A stretch of DNA of 15,637 nt, from positions 1 through 15,637 of the forward strand of contig VSJD01000135.1 in assembly GCA_008636095.1 (NCBI GenBank), read 5' to 3'. Made by a program: the position numbers and the translations under genes. Shown here piece by piece: positions 12,033 through 15,637 of the stretch (positions are counted from its first letter, which is position 1; every line of letters begins with the position of its first letter). Below the pieces are notes generated by a model that was not told the DNA's origin, made no database searches, and was given only the letters and a program-made list of their open reading frames with translations. Source of the stretch: Kiritimatiellota bacterium. Its GTDB lineage: Bacteria; Verrucomicrobiota; Kiritimatiellia; JAAZAB01.

Positions 12033-13031
12033 TCAGCAGGTCAAGCGCCTTCCCCGGCGGGCGGATTCCGCCGCGCGCCAACCCACGCTGAGCGTCTGCA
12101 TATCGTTCTGCAACCGGGCACGATGATCCAATCGGCCCCGGATGGCGGCAATAAAATCACGGCACGAGCCGGCCACGCCCCAATCGTCAATATACACTTC
12201 GTTGGCCTTGGTCTCGCCGCCATTCCAGATGACCTGAGACTTGGCGGGGCCATGCGACACGACGGTCAATGATCCTGCGGCGCCGTTAAGCCACAATCCC
12301 CGCGGCGAACCCCGGCCGGCCGCGCTGAGATACCACTGAATACAACTGGCGGCGCCGCCGGCATGCTCCAAATGGAGCGTGCCGCCGATCAGTGATTTAT
12401 AGCCCGGCCGGAGATGGTCAGGCCGGCTGTCATCGTGCGCCCTCACCGCCGTCACTGCGCCCAGCAGATGGCGGTAATATTCAATGTGATGATAATGCAG
12501 AGCCGCAAAAACCGGTCCTGTAAACCGTGGATTCATATACCAACACCCGGCGACCGCCTTGTCATGGAAAGCCACCCGCGAGGCGGCGCTGCACAGCGCG
12601 CCCAGTTGCCGACGATGGCGCATGAGATAGCGAAACATGGCCTCATGGATGATCGTATTGCCCACCATGAGCACCCGGCCGTTGCGCACTGCCGCCGCCT
12701 GCAAGACACGCGCCTCAGCCGGGGATAGACACAGCGGGTACTCAACCAGCACATGTCTGCCTGCCCGCAGGGCTTGCAACGCAAACGCCGCATGCAGATG
12801 ATTGGGCAGGCAAATGACCGCCGCTTCAGCGGCTGCGAGCAGGTCGTCGTAATCCGCGCAGGCTTGGGCGCGCGAGCGCGCACAGCACGCGCGCACCTTT
12901 TCAATATGGCGCGCATACACCGCGCTGACCTTCACGCCGGCCATGCGGTTAAAAAGGCTGATCCTTTGCGTCGCCATCCCGCCCGAACCGGCGATGCCGA
13001 TTGTAACGCGTCGTAAAGTCATTGAATTCAT
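12033..13031 (-). CDS. Gfo/Idh/MocA-family oxidoreductase with an EYP motif
   Basis: A 332-aa NAD(P)-dependent oxidoreductase of the Gfo/Idh/MocA family, which usually oxidises or reduces sugars, inositols or related compounds. The Rossmann motif GIAGSGGMA (residues 12-20) and AAVICLPNHLHAAFALQALR, then HVLVE, are clear, with a C-terminal substrate domain from about residue 120. The family's catalytic E-K-P motif reads E97-Y98-P99, replacing the lysine; biliverdin reductase also has EYP, as I recall, so this is not necessarily inactive. The substrate-domain signature usually including D.g.H..D appears as LHYHHIEYYRHLLG. I took ATG 13031, 2 bp after the amidohydrolase stop codon, with AGGA about 11 bp upstream; ATG 13022 is the alternative. 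The open frame further upstream overlaps the amidohydrolase and is not homologous. The near-abutting genes indicate one operon. Confidence 0.85.
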   Translation of the reverse strand: MNSMTLRRVTIGIAGSGGMATQRISLFNRMAGVKVSAVYARHIEKVRACCARSRAQACADYDDLLAAAEAAVICLPNHLHAAFALQALRAGRHVLVEYPLCLSPAEARVLQAAAVRNGRVLMVGNTIIHEAMFRYLMRHRRQLGALCSAASRVAFHDKAVAGCWYMNPRFTGPVFAALHYHHIEYYRHLLGAVTAVRAHDDSRPDHLRPGYKSLIGGTLHLEHAGGAASCIQWYLSAAGRGSPRGLWLNGAAGSLTVVSHGPAKSQVIWNGGETKANEVYIDDWGVAGSCRDFIAAIRGRLDHRARLQNDMQTLSVGWRAAESARRGRRLTC

Positions 13032-13033
13032 AG

Positions 13034-14089
13034 TCAAATTTTCCTGGTTAAAAAAAGATTTTGCGCGTTGGTGCAAAATATTGCCTGTTTCAATTCGTTC
13101 GCGTCTCCCACGGATAGTCCCAGTCCAGCGACAGCATCCTTTAAGGCCTTGATGCAGTGATAGGTGTTGTAAGTCAACTGCTTCCGTTCTGCCGCATATC
13201 GGGCATTCATCGTGGCATCCGACCACGGATAGTCGTCCCGGGTTAAAAAAATAGCGCCTTGGTCCTTGGACCAGCGTTCCACGCCGGTGATCAATCCGAA
13301 CGGCATATCCGAACCGAAGATCAATCGCTTCCACAGGCTGCGGCGCGCCAGAACCCGTTCATAAACTTCTCGGGAACTGGCGGATGACATCTCCAGGTAG
13401 AGTGAAGGACATGCCTCCAATAACCCCTCGTCGAGAAACTGAAAAAAATGGTCTGGTTCGATATAGCGGCCCATATGGGCAAGCAAAATGGGGATCCGCG
13501 GGTAGCATTCGGCCGTCGCGCACAGGAATTGCCGGGTTTCGGGAGCGCCGACGCCGATCCCGGAGGTATGTAACATCATGGCCAACCCTTCACTGTTCAT
13601 AAACTGCAGTAGTTTGTCAGGAATAAATTCCTCCATCCGGGCATCGAAATTGCTCTTCCCGAGACGGTCCGCGTATGGTTTGACCCCGCGAAAACACACC
13701 CCGTTTTTTACGGCTTTTCGGTACGTGGCAATACTTTGATTCACAGCGGTGGGGTGGGATGCCAGGAACCCGGTTATCCGGCTATTCCCTTTCATGAGCT
13801 CGATCAGGTAGTCATTGGAAAGATCCAGATCAACCTCGCGTTGGGGGAATGGGAAGGCAATCAGCCCGACAATGTGTTTGCCGGCATAAACGTGCTGGTA
13901 GCAGTCGTTCAGTTCCTCCCACCGCATATGCATAAAGGTGCTCAAGGCTTGTTTCCGTCGGTCTGCTGTGATCGGGCTGACGATCCCGGGTGGACCCAGG
14001 TGCACATGGGCATCGAATATCCGCTCCGGAACCCATGTTTTGAGTTCGTTGGTCCACAGCGCGATATGATCCTCATATGTGGGGAACAT
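13034..14089 (-). CDS. Amidohydrolase family (amidohydrolase_2) metal-dependent hydrolase
   Basis: A 351-aa TIM-barrel hydrolase of the amidohydrolase_2 type (related to ACMSD and 2-pyrone-4,6-dicarboxylate hydrolase-like enzymes). The metal site appears complete: His28 and His30 in FDAHVHLG, His174 in MLHTSG, His205 in LLAHMGRY, and Asp261 in IFGSDMPFG. The family hydrolyses C-N, C-O or decarboxylates C-C bonds, so the reaction is open. There is no signal peptide. AAGGAAC precedes the ATG at a suitable distance. It starts 27 bp after the aminotransferase gene and ends 2 bp before the Gfo/Idh start, so the three genes are very likely co-transcribed. Substrate specificity cannot be read from the motifs. 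Confidence 0.87.
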   Translation of the reverse strand: MFPTYEDHIALWTNELKTWVPERIFDAHVHLGPPGIVSPITADRRKQALSTFMHMRWEELNDCYQHVYAGKHIVGLIAFPFPQREVDLDLSNDYLIELMKGNSRITGFLASHPTAVNQSIATYRKAVKNGVCFRGVKPYADRLGKSNFDARMEEFIPDKLLQFMNSEGLAMMLHTSGIGVGAPETRQFLCATAECYPRIPILLAHMGRYIEPDHFFQFLDEGLLEACPSLYLEMSSASSREVYERVLARRSLWKRLIFGSDMPFGLITGVERWSKDQGAIFLTRDDYPWSDATMNARYAAERKQLTYNTYHCIKALKDAVAGLGLSVGDANELKQAIFCTNAQNLFLTRKI

Positions 14090-14116
14090 GTTCAGTTCCT
14101 TTGGCGATGAACGCTT

Positions 14117-15499
14117 TTATACGTGAAAGCGGGCCGACGCTTGCCGGATGGCTTTTTCAATCAATGCCAGCATGAAATCGGCTTCGGTTTTGGAAATAAT
14201 CAAGGAAGGGGCGAGGACCAGGATGTCCCCATTATTCCGGAGGATCATACCATGCCGATAGCACCAATCCCGGATCCAACTGCCGACACCAAGCTTTGGA
14301 TTGAACGGTATTTGCGCCTGGCGGTCGGCCATCAGCTTCACGGCCAGTAATAGCCCGATGCCGCTGATTTCCCCCACCATGGCATGGCGTTGCTTCAGGG
14401 CTTCCAGTTTATTCCGGATATACGCACCCCTGACCCGGGCGTTAGCAACCAATTGCTCCTTTTCGATAATGGCGATATTCGCCAGTGTGGCCGCGCAGGC
14501 GACCGTATGCCCGCCATAGGTGCTGCCGGAACGAAATTCACAACCCGGCTTTTGACGGAACACCGCGGCAACCTTCGGGGTCGTCACGGTCACTCCCAAG
14601 GGGATGAATCCGCCGGTTAAACCCTTGCCCAGCGTCATGATGTCCGGTGTGACGCCCCAATGCTCGCAGGCAAACCATTTGCCGGTTTTGCCAAACCCGG
14701 TCTGGACCTCGTCGAAAATCAGTAGAATACCATGCTTGTCGCAGAGCGCCCGGACACCTGCCAGGTATCCTTGCGGCGGCATCGGATAGCCGGTGTTGGA
14801 TCCGGGAAGCGGGTCCATGATCATGGCGGCAATCGATTCCGGACCTTCCTGCTGAATCAGCGCCTCTATCTCGCGCAACAGTTGCCGGCCATAGGTAATT
14901 GAATCCATGTTCGGCGGCCGGTCTCGCTCCCGGGCGGCGGACACAAACAAGCATCCGGGCAAGAGCGGTTCAAAGTATTCCCGGAACCATTTGAGCCCCG
15001 TGACCGACCCGGCGCCCAGCGTGGTGGCATGATAAGAATCCCGGCGCGCAATAAACTTGTAGCGGGTGCGCTGGCCGCGTTCCAGGTGATACTGGCGCGC
15101 CATCTTCATGGCGGTTTCGTTGGCCTCCGAACCGCTGTTGACGAAAAAGCTGACCGAAAGATCCCCAGGCATGATCGCCGCCAGTTTTCTGGCAAGCTCG
15201 ATCAGCGGTACCGTGAACGCGTCCACATAATTTGGGAAAAATTCCAGGCGTTCCATCTGTTCCTTCACGGCCCGGGTGATTTCCGGGCGATTATGCCCGC
15301 ACACCGTGGTGAGCAGTGTTGCAAAGGAATCAAAATATTTTTTACCGTCAATATCCCAGACATAACAGCCTTCCCCGCGCGTAAAGATCTTGGCCCCTTT
15401 GGCCAGTTCCTGGTTGCTTGCAAAATGGGGGATAATGAATTTCAAGGCGTCCCGTTTAAGCTGGGCTTTTTCACGATTGGAGCATTTTCTGGTTTTCAT
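14117..15499 (-). CDS. Class III PLP-dependent aminotransferase
   Basis: A 460-aa class III (omega/ornithine/GABA-type) aminotransferase that moves an amino group from a primary amine or amino acid to a 2-oxo acid. Landmarks are DIDGKKYFDSFATL near residue 50, NSGSEANETAMKMAR (121-135), IFDEVQTGFGKTGKW with the cofactor-contacting Asp263, and the Schiff-base lysine Lys292 in TLGKGLTGG. GSTYGGH and VGEISGIGLLLAVKL complete the fold. The N-terminal extension and the overall length fit the 4-aminobutyrate/diamine-type group, but glutamate-1-semialdehyde mutase-like or other subgroups cannot be excluded. AAGGAA lies 5 bp before the ATG. It is the first gene of a tightly spaced minus-strand series with the amidohydrolase and Gfo/Idh genes, so it probably handles an amine intermediate of the same pathway. 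Confidence 0.92.
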   Translation of the reverse strand: MKTRKCSNREKAQLKRDALKFIIPHFASNQELAKGAKIFTRGEGCYVWDIDGKKYFDSFATLLTTVCGHNRPEITRAVKEQMERLEFFPNYVDAFTVPLIELARKLAAIMPGDLSVSFFVNSGSEANETAMKMARQYHLERGQRTRYKFIARRDSYHATTLGAGSVTGLKWFREYFEPLLPGCLFVSAARERDRPPNMDSITYGRQLLREIEALIQQEGPESIAAMIMDPLPGSNTGYPMPPQGYLAGVRALCDKHGILLIFDEVQTGFGKTGKWFACEHWGVTPDIMTLGKGLTGGFIPLGVTVTTPKVAAVFRQKPGCEFRSGSTYGGHTVACAATLANIAIIEKEQLVANARVRGAYIRNKLEALKQRHAMVGEISGIGLLLAVKLMADRQAQIPFNPKLGVGSWIRDWCYRHGMILRNNGDILVLAPSLIISKTEADFMLALIEKAIRQASARFHV

Positions 15500-15637
15500 A
15501 TGGATTCCTTATGTTGTTAATTGCTCAGATATCATATCAGAAAATATTTTACCACGGATATCACGGATTGCAGGCATGTGGTCTGTCAAGTTGTTTGAGT
15601 AAGAATTATTAATGTTTTTTCTTCAAACTCTTTCAGA
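15500..15637 (-). promoter_or_regulatory. Upstream region of the minus-strand operon (candidate promoter)
   Basis: The sequence before the aminotransferase gene is AT-rich and contains no gene. Read on the minus strand it has a perfect TTGACA (15589-15584) without a convincing -10 at the right spacing, and a TAAAAT (15551-15546) without a good -35. A short direct repeat (atccgtg twice, about 15553-15568) and a small palindrome, gatat-c-atatc (about 15529-15539), lie in between. Promoter and operator assignments are therefore tentative. Confidence 0.35.

Noticed and set aside
13032..13334. Upstream extension of the Gfo/Idh frame to 13334
   Set aside because: It overlaps the amidohydrolase gene; the Rossmann motif begins right after ATG 13031, which has a suitable ribosome-binding site.

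Overview
The window is bacterial, probably from an uncultured lineage known from metagenomes. It carries part of a housekeeping nucleotide/CoA region, two catabolic-looking gene groups, and an unusual density of hairpin-rich intergenic repeats. Heptanucleotide tandem arrays at gene ends, REP-like palindromes, an AraC regulator beside a UroD-like protein, and a non-pyrrolysine MttB homologue remind me of the Verrucomicrobiota/Kiritimatiellota/Lentisphaerota side of the PVC group. That placement is a low-confidence inference; there is no rRNA or marker gene long enough to prove it.

Layout, left to right. (1) 1-798, + strand: the 3' end of guanylate kinase (gmk), then coaC (phosphopantothenoylcysteine decarboxylase). 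(2) 799-~7290, + strand and visibly AT-richer than its surroundings: two complex inverted-repeat elements, an AraC-family regulator, a DUF4861-like protein, a uroporphyrinogen-decarboxylase-fold protein, an Ldh2-family oxidoreductase, and an MBL-fold hydrolase bracketed by two nearly identical 127-bp direct repeats. (3) ~7282-7374: a second, diverged copy of the last ~27 codons of coaC. After a 284-bp hairpin-rich gap comes coaB (phosphopantothenate-cysteine ligase, 7659-8333). In most bacteria coaC and coaB are one fused gene; here the halves are separated by about 6.9 kb, and the duplicated coaC 3' end marks the junction. (4) 8350-15499, all - strand, read right to left: class III aminotransferase, amidohydrolase, Gfo/Idh-type oxidoreductase, MttB-superfamily methyltransferase, then a TPP-dependent 2-oxoacid (or acetoin) dehydrogenase E1 alpha/beta pair.

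How the genes may work together. gmk, coaC and coaB are core metabolism. The 1.2-6.8 kb group looks like a regulated catabolic module (sensor, DUF4861, UroD-like protein, dehydrogenase, hydrolase) that arrived as a block; its substrate cannot be named. The minus-strand group looks like a catabolic operon for a methylated amine or related amino compound: demethylation by the MttB homologue, transamination, oxidation, hydrolysis, and possibly oxidative decarboxylation. No corrinoid protein, no E2/E3 and no transporter lies in the window, so both pathways are incomplete here.

The observations most worth following are the split coaC/coaB locus with its duplicated 3' end, the 127-bp cassette-like repeats around the MBL gene, active-site substitutions in three enzymes (Ldh2, UroD-like, Gfo/Idh), and the repeated use of 7-nt tandem units at gene boundaries.
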